Shown in pieces: positions 6,115-12,204 of a stretch of 12,204 bases of DNA. Numbering within the stretch: position 1 is the stretch's first letter; every line of letters begins with the position of its first letter. The stretch is from Elusimicrobiota bacterium (lineage in GTDB: Bacteria > Elusimicrobiota > Elusimicrobia > JACQJN01), in the NCBI GenBank assembly GCA_016205045.1, contig JACQJM010000206.1, positions 1-12,204 on the forward strand, given 5' to 3'. The notes under the pieces are model-generated. The model made no database searches. It was not told where the DNA came from and saw only the letters and a program-made list of their open reading frames with translations. A program made the position numbers and the translations under genes.

Positions 6115-6152
6115 TTCGAAGGCCGACGCTCTATCCATTGAGCTATGGGCGC
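6110..6152 (-). pseudogene. tRNA-Arg(UCG) 5' half, attP core
   Basis: Reading from 6152 leftward there is an acceptor 5' strand GCGCCCA, TA, a D-stem GCTC, a loop AATGGATA, GAGC, G, the anticodon stem TCGGC, a loop CTTCGAA with anticodon TCG (6119-6117), and GCCGA. The sequence then leaves the tRNA pattern: there is no variable region, no T-arm and no acceptor 3' strand. About 43 of 76 bases remain, so it cannot be a working tRNA. Tyrosine integrases commonly cross over in the anticodon stem-loop, whose 7-base loop flanked by inverted arms (6110-6126) makes a good core. With phased repeats on both sides and the integrase gene next to it, this is best read as the core of attP. Confidence 0.8.
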
Positions 6153-6165
6153 AAAATGTTGAATT

Positions 6166-7197
6166 TCACGATGCTTTTTTAGAAAGCTGATTTGGCTCCG
6201 ATAGGCCTGGTGTCCATAGTGGTGTCCATCGGGCACCCAGGAGCTCCATGGCCGACCTCAAATGCCCGCTGGCCAAATGGGCATACCGCTGGGTCATGGC
6301 TGGAGACTGATGTCCCAAAATCTTCTGCAAGGTGGGCAAGTCTCCGGTCTTCATCACAAAATGGGATGCAAATGTGTGCCGCAGATCGTGAAATCTAAAA
6401 TGGTGAATGTTAGCTTCCTTCAAAGCTCTAGCAAAATATTTTCTCAACGTAATGACCGGAACTTGAAACACTTTTTCTTTGCCCTTTTCCAACGTCGCTA
6501 ATACATCATACAACTTTTGAATTATAGGAATTTCCCTGGGCCTCCCGGACTTTGATTCTAGGATATAGATCATTTTATTCTCAAGATTCACGTCGTCCCA
6601 TTTGAGATTTAGAATCTCCCCACGCCTCATTCCCGTACTCAAAGCGCATAGGATGATGGGGTAAATCCTGGGATAACAGACTTTTAGGAGCCTGCCCACC
6701 TCCTCCTCACTCAAATAACGGGTCCTTCCAGTAGATTCTTTTTCCAACTTGGTAATGGCGGCCGGATTTTTACCAAAGAATTTACCCCACTCTATGGCTC
6801 TATAAATTATGCTTCTTAAAAGACTGTGGTAACGGTTAGCCCGCGCGGCGCTGGCGGTTTCCTTGATCTTATTCCGAATCTCCTGAACCGTCAAAGAAGT
6901 TACGCTCTCCAATGGCTTGTCTCCCAATAAACCCAGCAACCGATCTATCATGTGCCTCATGTCCCTATGATTTTTCCTATGCCTACCCTGCTGTTTCCAA
7001 TAGAGTTCCGCAACCTCTCCAAATGTCGCCTTAGTCCGAAGTCGTTCCGGGAAGAATTTCTTTTCCGCAATCTGAGTTTTGCGTTTGTGTAATACTTCCT
7101 GGGCAAGTTTAAAACTGGAGCCGATTTTCTCTCGCCTCCGCCTACCCTCGAAGTAGTAATCTATCCAGTACGCTGCGCGCTTTTTAAAGACACCCAT
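6166..7197 (-). CDS. int: Tyrosine site-specific integrase
   Basis: A 343-residue tyrosine recombinase that should catalyse integration and excision at the adjacent tRNA-derived core. An N-terminal AP2-like arm-binding region (WIDYYFEGRRRREKIG, residues 11-26) precedes the SAM-like core-binding domain (about 57-150) and the catalytic domain. Catalytic residues are all present: R191 in STGMRRGEIL, K216 in LESKSGRPRE, H270 and R273 in HDLRHTFASH, H296 in ILGHQSP, and the nucleophile Y305 in TQRYAHL. The protein is full length. The ATG at 7197 has AGGAGGTGATAGT immediately before it. It follows a small excisionase-like gene in the same direction. Its C-terminal tail is encoded by the right arm repeats, and its only visible terminator lies beyond the attachment core. 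Confidence 0.95.
   Translation of the reverse strand: MGVFKKRAAYWIDYYFEGRRRREKIGSSFKLAQEVLHKRKTQIAEKKFFPERLRTKATFGEVAELYWKQQGRHRKNHRDMRHMIDRLLGLLGDKPLESVTSLTVQEIRNKIKETASAARANRYHSLLRSIIYRAIEWGKFFGKNPAAITKLEKESTGRTRYLSEEEVGRLLKVCYPRIYPIILCALSTGMRRGEILNLKWDDVNLENKMIYILESKSGRPREIPIIQKLYDVLATLEKGKEKVFQVPVITLRKYFARALKEANIHHFRFHDLRHTFASHFVMKTGDLPTLQKILGHQSPAMTQRYAHLASGHLRSAMELLGARWTPLWTPGLSEPNQLSKKAS
6209..6237. repeat. Right arm-type integrase-binding repeats of attP
   Basis: GGTGTCCA occurs at 6209-6216 and 6221-6228 (12-base period), followed by the inverted form GGGCACC at 6231-6237. This mirrors the left array: direct copies first, then one inverted copy. The repeats lie inside the last codons of the integrase gene, where they encode WTPLWTP, so the site and the protein tail are under joint constraint. 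Confidence 0.65.
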
Positions 7198-7219
7198 ACT
7201 ATCACCTCCTGTAATCCCC

Positions 7220-7405
7220 CTAACTCAAAGGACTGACAGTTCTGGAATTGATCCACTCGTTGATTCGAGTCTCTGGAAACCGAGTCAAACGTCCCACCTT
7301 GGTGTAAGGAATCTTTTTCTGGCTGACCCATGACCGGATGGTCATGGGCCTCACCCCTCCCAACTTCCGACACACTTCATCCATGGTTAATAAGTTTTCC
7401 TGCAT
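7220..7405 (-). CDS. Excisionase-like helix-turn-helix protein
   Basis: A 61-residue protein, essentially a single MerR/excisionase-type winged helix-turn-helix (HTH_17 style): LTMDEVCRKLGGVRPMTIRSWVSQKKIPYTKVGRLTRFPETRINEWI. The pattern of a short helix, a turn, a recognition helix and an R-F-P-wing is typical of Xis-type recombination directionality factors. The ATG at 7405 follows AAAGGAGGTGAACAC, a near-ideal ribosome binding site. It lies 22 bases before the integrase gene and 28 bases after the TraD-like gene, so it is probably cotranscribed with both. It would bend DNA at the attachment site to favour excision and may also regulate int. The directionality role is inferred from family and position. 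Confidence 0.8.
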   Translation of the reverse strand: MQENLLTMDEVCRKLGGVRPMTIRSWVSQKKIPYTKVGRLTRFPETRINEWINSRTVSPLS

Positions 7406-7433
7406 GTGTTCACCTCCTTTAATAGTTTTTTCA

Positions 7434-9551
7434 TTACTGTAAAGACGTTCCTCTAAGGTCCAGCCTCGGCTTATGAATTAGAGACGGTTTCTGTGACGTT
7501 GATCTTCTTTCAGTGTTGAAGCTCGCCACCAATTCTTGTTGCGAATCACTCCCCGCCAAAAGCTCCTTGACTGAAAGCCGCGGGAACTGAACAGCGGGTT
7601 GCTTGCTTGAGGGCGGCATATCCTGGAAGCTCCTGTGTTGGTTTGAATGGTAGCGGTAAAGGGGCCACACGCCGTACTGAATTTTTCTTCCCCTTAGAAG
7701 CACCGCCGCTTGTCCGTCCTCCAATTCCTTAATGCTTTGAGGATGTAAAAGGAACTGCTCCACCTCCCTTTCACTTGTGCCTACATGCTCATGCCCAAAG
7801 AAAAGACCCGGAGGGCCATAGGCACGGGTCTCCTCGGTCACCTCTTGGGTCCCTATCGTCCGGGCGATCTCGTCTGCGGTGGCGTAGTCGTTGGGCCTAA
7901 ATGATATAAGCGTGTTGCAGTTTGTAAACACCTGTTTTTTGAATTCAGGAGATATGACTTCCAGGTCGGCCACAGATTGAACGCCCAGGCAAGCCATGAA
8001 CCCGGCCGATCTGCATTGGTTGAGCCAGAATATGGCATCCTGGGGTAGGATGCTCCCCGCTTCATCAATAAACACAGCAAACGGGGTTTTCCTGTGCTTT
8101 TCCCTCTCCACAAGGGATGTGACGGTTCTTAGGTCATTGAACATGAGCCTTCCCAGGCTCTTGGCGGTTTCCTTGTAGGCATTTGCGGACAACCCCACAT
8201 ACACCACCTTCTTGTTTTGGTAGGCATCCAGGAAATCCAGGCTTGGGGCTGTGGTCCTGGTTTGAGGGAAGCTTCTATCCAGATTGAGGAGATAGCTCAT
8301 GAGCCCGGAAAACTCTTGGGCATCGCATTTGCCTATGGTTATGAGCTCTCTGGCCAAGAGGGGATCTCCCACCCTCTTGGCCAGACCTGCGAGGTACTGC
8401 CTTTGGCTAAGAATCTCATATATATCTCCCAACGTAACGGATAGGCCCAGTTTTTGGAAGGCTTCAAATAGAACCAGAAGAGCCAAGAATGCCCTGTCCT
8501 TGTAAAATTCATTTGACCAATCCTTAGAAGCCATGATGGCATTGGCTAGTATGGAGTAGTCGCTTCTTAGAAGCGGGTTATAGGTTGCAGATAAACCAGG
8601 CTGGGAGAGTTCCAGCCAGGAAAAGTCCTTCTCCCGACCTACACCACGGCAAACCTCTGATAACGCCCCCGCCACGCTGGGGTCCCCTTTGGGGTCTATA
8701 AATAGAATCCCATACCCCCGTCTTATGATCTCCTTGGCCAGATACACCATGAAACTTGTTTTGCCTGAGCCGGTTGTTCCAAGGGCCAATGTGTGGCGGT
8801 TCATCTGTTCTATCTCTATCCTGGGAGCGCCTGGAGCAATGGGGATGGGTTTCTCTGAGCCTAGGGGCTTCACTTCATAGACCGCTTTTTTCCATGAAGT
8901 ATTCCCGCCTTTGATTTTAATTAATTCATCTCCTAAGAGGAAGGCCCACAGAAGAAACGATGGGAATATCCACACCGTGCCTGCCAGGACATAGATTTGG
9001 AAATAAGGTACACCCTGCTTTTGAGTGCCCCAGATAGATACGGTAGGTAATGGAAATTTGAGGAGTCTCCCTATCCAGATGAGATTCCTCCCTGCAACGT
9101 CATAGGTCTTGGTAGGCTTGGAAAAGAATACTGGTATCAGAAAATAGGCCGCGAATATAAGAACGCAAAGAGCCCGTTCAACAGAGAGAGATATTTTAGG
9201 GGCTGAGCACCGAGGAAGACCGACCAGAGACCGAATTAGAATGTAGGGAAGGAAAGCCAGAATCAGGTAAGAGGCCCAGAGGTCCCATTGGGCCTCGGTA
9301 ATGTTGAGAGGTACTTTGTTTCCGTATGCGTTTAGGTTTATAAAGAGCTTGAGGGCCACAACTGCCAGAAAAACTACTGAGACACCAATAAATAACCCCT
9401 TCCTCTGAACCGTTTTCAGAGTTGATTTCCAGCCCATGTAGAGGACCATCCCTAGAGTGGTTACGATACCGATCGCTAAATCCACAACCGTATTTAAAAG
9501 CCAAGCTTCCGGCGATTCTTTGCCTGAATTTTTTTCTTTAGTTTTGCTCAT
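7434..9551 (-). CDS. TraD/VirD4-like membrane ATPase (coupling-protein family)
   Basis: A 705-residue membrane-anchored DNA-pumping ATPase. Four or five hydrophobic segments occupy the N terminus (about 17-42, 53-73, 92-112, 127-143, 186-207). The RecA-like motor then carries Walker A GTTGSGKTS (258-266), LFIDPKGDP (283-291), Walker B VFIDEAGS (493-500) and GVQSVADL (523-530), as in TraG/TraD proteins. The C-terminal 70 residues look disordered. Proteins of this family couple relaxase-bound DNA to a type IV secretion channel. It starts at ATG 9551 with AAAGGAGGTAG upstream and overlaps the preceding gene's stop as ATGA. No secretion-channel genes are visible, so it may serve a simple mobilisation system that borrows a helper channel, or a DNA-translocation role of its own. 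Confidence 0.88.
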   Translation of the reverse strand: MSKTKEKNSGKESPEAWLLNTVVDLAIGIVTTLGMVLYMGWKSTLKTVQRKGLFIGVSVVFLAVVALKLFINLNAYGNKVPLNITEAQWDLWASYLILAFLPYILIRSLVGLPRCSAPKISLSVERALCVLIFAAYFLIPVFFSKPTKTYDVAGRNLIWIGRLLKFPLPTVSIWGTQKQGVPYFQIYVLAGTVWIFPSFLLWAFLLGDELIKIKGGNTSWKKAVYEVKPLGSEKPIPIAPGAPRIEIEQMNRHTLALGTTGSGKTSFMVYLAKEIIRRGYGILFIDPKGDPSVAGALSEVCRGVGREKDFSWLELSQPGLSATYNPLLRSDYSILANAIMASKDWSNEFYKDRAFLALLVLFEAFQKLGLSVTLGDIYEILSQRQYLAGLAKRVGDPLLARELITIGKCDAQEFSGLMSYLLNLDRSFPQTRTTAPSLDFLDAYQNKKVVYVGLSANAYKETAKSLGRLMFNDLRTVTSLVEREKHRKTPFAVFIDEAGSILPQDAIFWLNQCRSAGFMACLGVQSVADLEVISPEFKKQVFTNCNTLISFRPNDYATADEIARTIGTQEVTEETRAYGPPGLFFGHEHVGTSEREVEQFLLHPQSIKELEDGQAAVLLRGRKIQYGVWPLYRYHSNQHRSFQDMPPSSKQPAVQFPRLSVKELLAGSDSQQELVASFNTERRSTSQKPSLIHKPRLDLRGTSLQ

Positions 9552-10288
9552 GATAAAACTACCTCCTTTCCCATCATGTTTTTTAATTTAATTTCTCTGT
9601 CCTCCTTTGGAGAACAGATCGCTCCGCAGTAGATTTGATCCATCCTTAGTTCCTCGGCGACCCCCAAAAGGTAATCAGGCATTGAGGGAAGGGTCACAAG
9701 GTAGGCTACACACTGGAACGGGCTCAGGGCGTACTCTTTGAATATTTCTATGTAACGCTCTCTTCTTTTCTGGGATATCTCAAGCTCCAAAGCGATTTTC
9801 TTGCCCGACCTTTCAATGGTCCCATCAGGGATTCTTCCTGTCCTAAGGACCATCCTCAGTTCACGCTCCGAGTAGTATGTGTATCCCAAATTCTCCAAGG
9901 AAATTCTTATGTCCACCAAAGTCAGATCGTGCTCAAAAGTTTTAAAGTCTATTCCGTAGAGAGGAGGCAGTCCCTCGCAAGTAATCCCGTACCTCTCAAG
10001 CTCCGACCTAGCCTTTCCCGTGGCTAGATAAAGCTGGTGTGGGTAGCTGTGGCTCCTCGCGGTTCGGATATATCCAGCCCATTTGAGCTTCCTCAGTCTT
10101 TTCTCTACCCATTTCCAGGGATAAGCAGATGTGGGATGGTGATCCTTTTTGTAGAAGCGTAGCCATATCTGCTTTGCGGTGGAGAAGCGCATCTCCAAGA
10201 GAAACTTAAAAATCTCGATTTCTCTTTGCTTGATCTCAACTCCCCTCCATCCGGAGCCTTTACCACCTAAGTTTTTATATATGTGCAT
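9548..10288 (-). CDS. Replication-relaxation (Replic_Relax) family protein
   Basis: A 246-residue protein matching the layout I know for the Replic_Relax family of plasmids and integrative elements. An N-terminal winged helix-turn-helix (about 18-105) is followed by FEHDLTLVDIRISL (118-131), RIPDGTI (152-158) and KIALELEISQKRRERYIEIFKEY (164-186). The spacing PD, about 12 residues, then E-x-E resembles a PD-(D/E)xK nuclease core. The family is linked to plasmid replication or DNA processing before transfer; its biochemistry is poorly known. The ATG at 10288 has no Shine-Dalgarno sequence and lies inside an inverted repeat, so its translation may be leaderless or coupled. No other in-frame start is convincing. 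Its stop overlaps the TraD-like start (ATGA), placing the two in one unit. Confidence 0.7.
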   Translation of the reverse strand: MHIYKNLGGKGSGWRGVEIKQREIEIFKFLLEMRFSTAKQIWLRFYKKDHHPTSAYPWKWVEKRLRKLKWAGYIRTARSHSYPHQLYLATGKARSELERYGITCEGLPPLYGIDFKTFEHDLTLVDIRISLENLGYTYYSERELRMVLRTGRIPDGTIERSGKKIALELEISQKRRERYIEIFKEYALSPFQCVAYLVTLPSMPDYLLGVAEELRMDQIYCGAICSPKEDREIKLKNMMGKEVVLS

Positions 10289-10299
10289 ATATACTGTAT
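10276..10299. promoter_or_regulatory. Operator-like inverted repeat at the Replic_Relax start
   Basis: TATATATG (10276-10283) and CATATATA (10286-10293) form a perfect inverted repeat with a 2-base centre spanning the start codon. It overlaps GTGCATATATACTGTAT (10283-10299), which matches the sequence at the MerR-like gene's start (11113-11129) at 15 of 17 bases. A TTGACT at 10311-10306 could be a -35 box but has no good -10 at normal spacing. Joint control of the two genes by one DNA-binding protein is inferred. Confidence 0.45.
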
Positions 10300-10320
10300 G
10301 TTTATAGTCAAAAAATATAT

Positions 10321-11118
10321 TTACCCACGCCTCCTCATGAGCTTCTTTTTGTATTCTTGTATCTTTCTCACTAGCTTTTCCACTTCAGGGTTGTGGTTTT
10401 GCTTCCAAATCTGCTTGTGGGTCTCTAGAGCATCGTAAGATAGGAGCCATTGCTCAAGCCCCTCCAAGTGGAATAGCGTTTCTTGTCTGAATTTTTCAGC
10501 TGGATCCTTAATGTTCTGGATAGATTCCTGTGGCATGGAGGTTGTAAAATTACCGTATCGGACTAAAGCCTGGCAGGCCTCGTATCTCAAAAGGCGTGCC
10601 AGGGCTATTTTTTTGACCAGGGGGAGCATGTCTAGAAGTTCATTGGGAGGAATATCTATGTGTTCCAGTGCAATCAAGAATTCACCTGGCGTCTGGCCTA
10701 TAATCTCCCGGATAAGCCAAAGAGGGAAGAAGAATTTTTCCTTAAGTTTTTGGATGGCAAATAATCTGTTGATGTGATCCGGGTATAGATAGTGGGATTT
10801 GTGACCGTTCCGATATGCTGGCAGGGGCATGAGTCTTATCTGAGGGGAGCTATAAAACTGGAGGGTGCGCCGGCTGATTCTCCAAGAGGAAGGAATCTTC
10901 TTGGTTTCAGCAAAATGGTTGAAGTATTTTATGAACTCCTTTGCCTCTAGAAGATGAAAACCTTGTGAGAACTCCCCCATTAGATCAACCGCTTTGGCTA
11001 CCGGAATCTCGTCTATATCGGGAAGTATGGGAAAACTCAGAATGCGGATTCGCCGCGGAGGAATGGATGCGCCTCTAAAGGCTTTGGGGTGTTCCTGGTC
11101 CACATAAGAATAGTACAT
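10321..11118 (-). CDS. MerR-like DNA-binding protein of the mobility operon
   Basis: A protein of up to 265 residues with a MerR-type helix-turn-helix in its middle: ISRRTLQFYSSPQIRLMP (81-98), then YLYPDHINRLFAIQKLKEKFFFPLWLIREII (110-140), the usual pattern of recognition helix, wing and second helix pair. About 75 residues lie before the domain, which is unusual because MerR proteins start with it. The C-terminal 120 residues are helical and end in a basic KKKLMRRRG. The partner or ligand is unknown; no metal-binding cysteine cluster is evident. The ATG at 11118 lies inside the promoter. If the -10 at 11110-11115 is correct, the mRNA begins near 11103, exactly at an in-frame GTG (codon 6), giving a leaderless 260-residue form. 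It is probably the regulator of the genes that follow. Confidence 0.65.
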   Translation of the reverse strand: MYYSYVDQEHPKAFRGASIPPRRIRILSFPILPDIDEIPVAKAVDLMGEFSQGFHLLEAKEFIKYFNHFAETKKIPSSWRISRRTLQFYSSPQIRLMPLPAYRNGHKSHYLYPDHINRLFAIQKLKEKFFFPLWLIREIIGQTPGEFLIALEHIDIPPNELLDMLPLVKKIALARLLRYEACQALVRYGNFTTSMPQESIQNIKDPAEKFRQETLFHLEGLEQWLLSYDALETHKQIWKQNHNPEVEKLVRKIQEYKKKLMRRRG

Positions 11119-11138
11119 ATATACTGCATAAATGTCAA
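11110..11138 (-). promoter_or_regulatory. Promoter of the mobility operon with shared operator motif
   Basis: Minus-strand -35 TTGACA (11138-11133, full consensus), a 17-base spacer, and -10 TACTAT (11115-11110). The spacer contains GTACATATATACTGCAT on the plus strand (11113-11129), nearly the same as the sequence at the next gene's start (10283-10299). The predicted transcription start near 11103 coincides with an in-frame GTG, suggesting a leaderless message. Confidence 0.5.
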
Positions 11139-11171
11139 GGGGAAGATTGGGAAGATATTAGACTTAATATG

Positions 11172-12146
11172 TCAGGCGAGAGGGTATAGCTCAGAAATTG
11201 TCTTGTTCTTGAAATCGAAGTGATGCCCAAAGCTCCGATATATGATCTTCCCAGAGTACGAAGAGCAAAGCACGATCCGATAGGGAAGTTGATTGAACAG
11301 CGATACGTGCGCAACCAGTTCCCTCCCCGGATGGACCGCATCGCTCACGACCAAGTGGCCATCAGTAATTCGCCATCCTCGTAACTCATTTCGTAATAAC
11401 TGCTTGGTCGTTGGCTTTACAGGGCGAGGTATTGGGCGTTCATCATAGCGGATGAACCGACGAATTTCATCAAAATCCTTTTTGAGTAAGTAGGCGCCCC
11501 CTCTCATCTTGGCGGAATAACTGAAAGCAATCTTCGCCATCATCCGCATCGTTAGCGAGTCAATCACGAAGCTATAATCAACCGGTAGTCTGCCATTTGC
11601 ACCTGGCGCTCTCCCCGTTTCTCGAAACCGAATCCCCAATCGGCCTAATTCTGAGATCAGGTGATTCTGAGTTTCTCTTGTGTCAGCGCCCAAAAGAATA
11701 CCGTTAGTAGCTTTCGTATCATACCGCTCAAGGTCAAGCCTCTCCATTCCTTCTAGCTGGTTGAGAGTGAAATGATCCCGCTTCTCTTTATTCTTGAGCT
11801 TGAGTCCGACCTGGGGAATGTTACCATGGGTGACTGGCTCAATCTTAGTTCCAACCATTGGGCCGTCACCTAGCTCTGCTGAAATTCGGTCTCGATTAAT
11901 TTGGTTGAGCTCCGACATTGGTTTGAGACCATGATGGATTCTCTCGATGGCTTCCAGACCGCCTCGGGCAACAACCAGTTCAATATTGTCCCCGAAGTAT
12001 GCATTACAATCCCAGCACACCTCGCGGGTGAGGGTCATGGTTTGGGAGCCGTAGGTCCCAAATGCTTCCGGAATTACGTGATCTTTATTGAATTTCACCC
12101 CCTGCCGTAAACAATAGATGCAAGTAGCCAACTGAATTTTCTCCAT
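11172..12146 (-). CDS. HNH-endonuclease-type protein
   Basis: A 324-residue protein starting at ATG 12146; an in-frame TTG sits one codon upstream, but ATG is preferred. The N terminus is an HNH_5-like zinc-ribbon nuclease: CIYC (C9, C12), KDHVIPEAFG (21-30, with D22-H23 as the catalytic HNH start) and VCWDCNAYFG (43-52; C44, C47, N48). The remaining 270 residues are not a domain I recognise; they include a basic, tyrosine-rich stretch and end NKTISELYPLA. No good Shine-Dalgarno sequence precedes the start. It is read toward the mobility operon and ends 53 bases before that operon's start codon. Proteins of this type occur as cargo and defence nucleases and also as mobile-element nucleases; the role here is open. 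Confidence 0.75.
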   Translation of the reverse strand: MEKIQLATCIYCLRQGVKFNKDHVIPEAFGTYGSQTMTLTREVCWDCNAYFGDNIELVVARGGLEAIERIHHGLKPMSELNQINRDRISAELGDGPMVGTKIEPVTHGNIPQVGLKLKNKEKRDHFTLNQLEGMERLDLERYDTKATNGILLGADTRETQNHLISELGRLGIRFRETGRAPGANGRLPVDYSFVIDSLTMRMMAKIAFSYSAKMRGGAYLLKKDFDEIRRFIRYDERPIPRPVKPTTKQLLRNELRGWRITDGHLVVSDAVHPGRELVAHVSLFNQLPYRIVLCSSYSGKIIYRSFGHHFDFKNKTISELYPLA

Positions 12147-12204
12147 CAATTAGGATTAACTAAAAATCTCCATATTGGGCAGATGCGTAGTTCCCCACGA
12201 TGAG

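Larger units (their letters stand above)
5963..6237. other. Attachment site region (attP-like)
   Basis: This is a composite site made of left arm repeats (5963-6002), a tRNA-Arg 5'-half core with a dyad centred on the anticodon loop (6110-6126), and right arm repeats (6209-6237). The arms lie about 110 and 85 bases from the core, and the right arm overlaps the 3' end of the integrase gene. In an integrated element one side should hold chromosomal sequence without arm repeats, or the missing tRNA 3' half. Neither is seen, so the intact attP of an excised, circular or plasmid form is the simplest reading. Confidence 0.65.

Noticed and set aside
6105..6152. Functional tRNA-Arg gene
   Set aside because: The T-arm, variable region and acceptor 3' strand are missing; the sequence becomes a terminator right after the anticodon stem.
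1..12204. CRISPR array or retron/reverse-transcriptase system
   Set aside because: No regularly spaced repeats with unique spacers and no reverse-transcriptase motifs in any frame.

Overview
The window is about 12.2 kb of bacterial DNA from an integrative mobile element that carries a defence-type cargo. Strong AGGAGG ribosome binding sites, sigma70-like promoters and a tRNA-Arg(UCG) fragment at the integration site all point to a bacterium. Base composition shifts sharply along the window: hsdM and the centre of hsdS are GC-rich, while the SIR2-like gene, the mobility genes and the intergenic DNA are closer to balanced or AT-rich. I cannot name the host from the sequence. The gene types would fit an environmental lineage outside the well-studied Proteobacteria and Firmicutes, but that is only an impression.

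Layout, left to right. (1) 125-4004, minus strand: a tightly packed operon read hsdM, then hsdS, then a SIR2-like protein. Both junctions are 4-base GTGA stop/start overlaps, and the promoter lies at 4053-4081. No hsdR is in the window. (2) 4005-4612: a 608-base gap holding the hsdM promoter, a nested GC-rich inverted repeat (4159-4351) and a short hairpin with repeats (4376-4409). (3) 4613-5234, minus strand: a PIN-domain toxin-like gene overlapping a 57-codon partner. (4) 5391-5909, plus strand: a winged-helix regulator with a well-formed promoter that predicts a leaderless mRNA and a palindrome over the -35 box. (5) 5963-6237: a complete phage-like attachment region. The 5' half of a tRNA-Arg gene forms the core, an intrinsic terminator abuts it, and phased GGTGTCCA repeats flank it on both sides. 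(6) 6166-11118, minus strand: the mobility module, read MerR-like regulator, Replic_Relax-family protein, TraD/VirD4-like ATPase, excisionase-like HTH protein, tyrosine integrase. (7) 11172-12146, minus strand: an HNH-nuclease-type protein.

How the parts fit. The integrase, the Xis-like protein and the attachment region form a site-specific recombination unit that targets tRNA-Arg. The TraD-like ATPase and the Replic_Relax protein suggest DNA transfer or replication, but no recognisable relaxase or secretion channel is present here. Arm-type repeats lie on both sides of the core and the tRNA 3' half is missing, so this stretch reads as attP rather than attL or attR. That suggests the sequence comes from an excised, circular or plasmid-like form, in which case the defence genes on the left and the mobility genes on the right belong to one element.

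The most interesting points are the SIR2-like gene translationally coupled to a type I methylase/specificity pair, and an integrase whose terminator lies across the recombination site. The second would let integration change the 3' end of the int mRNA.
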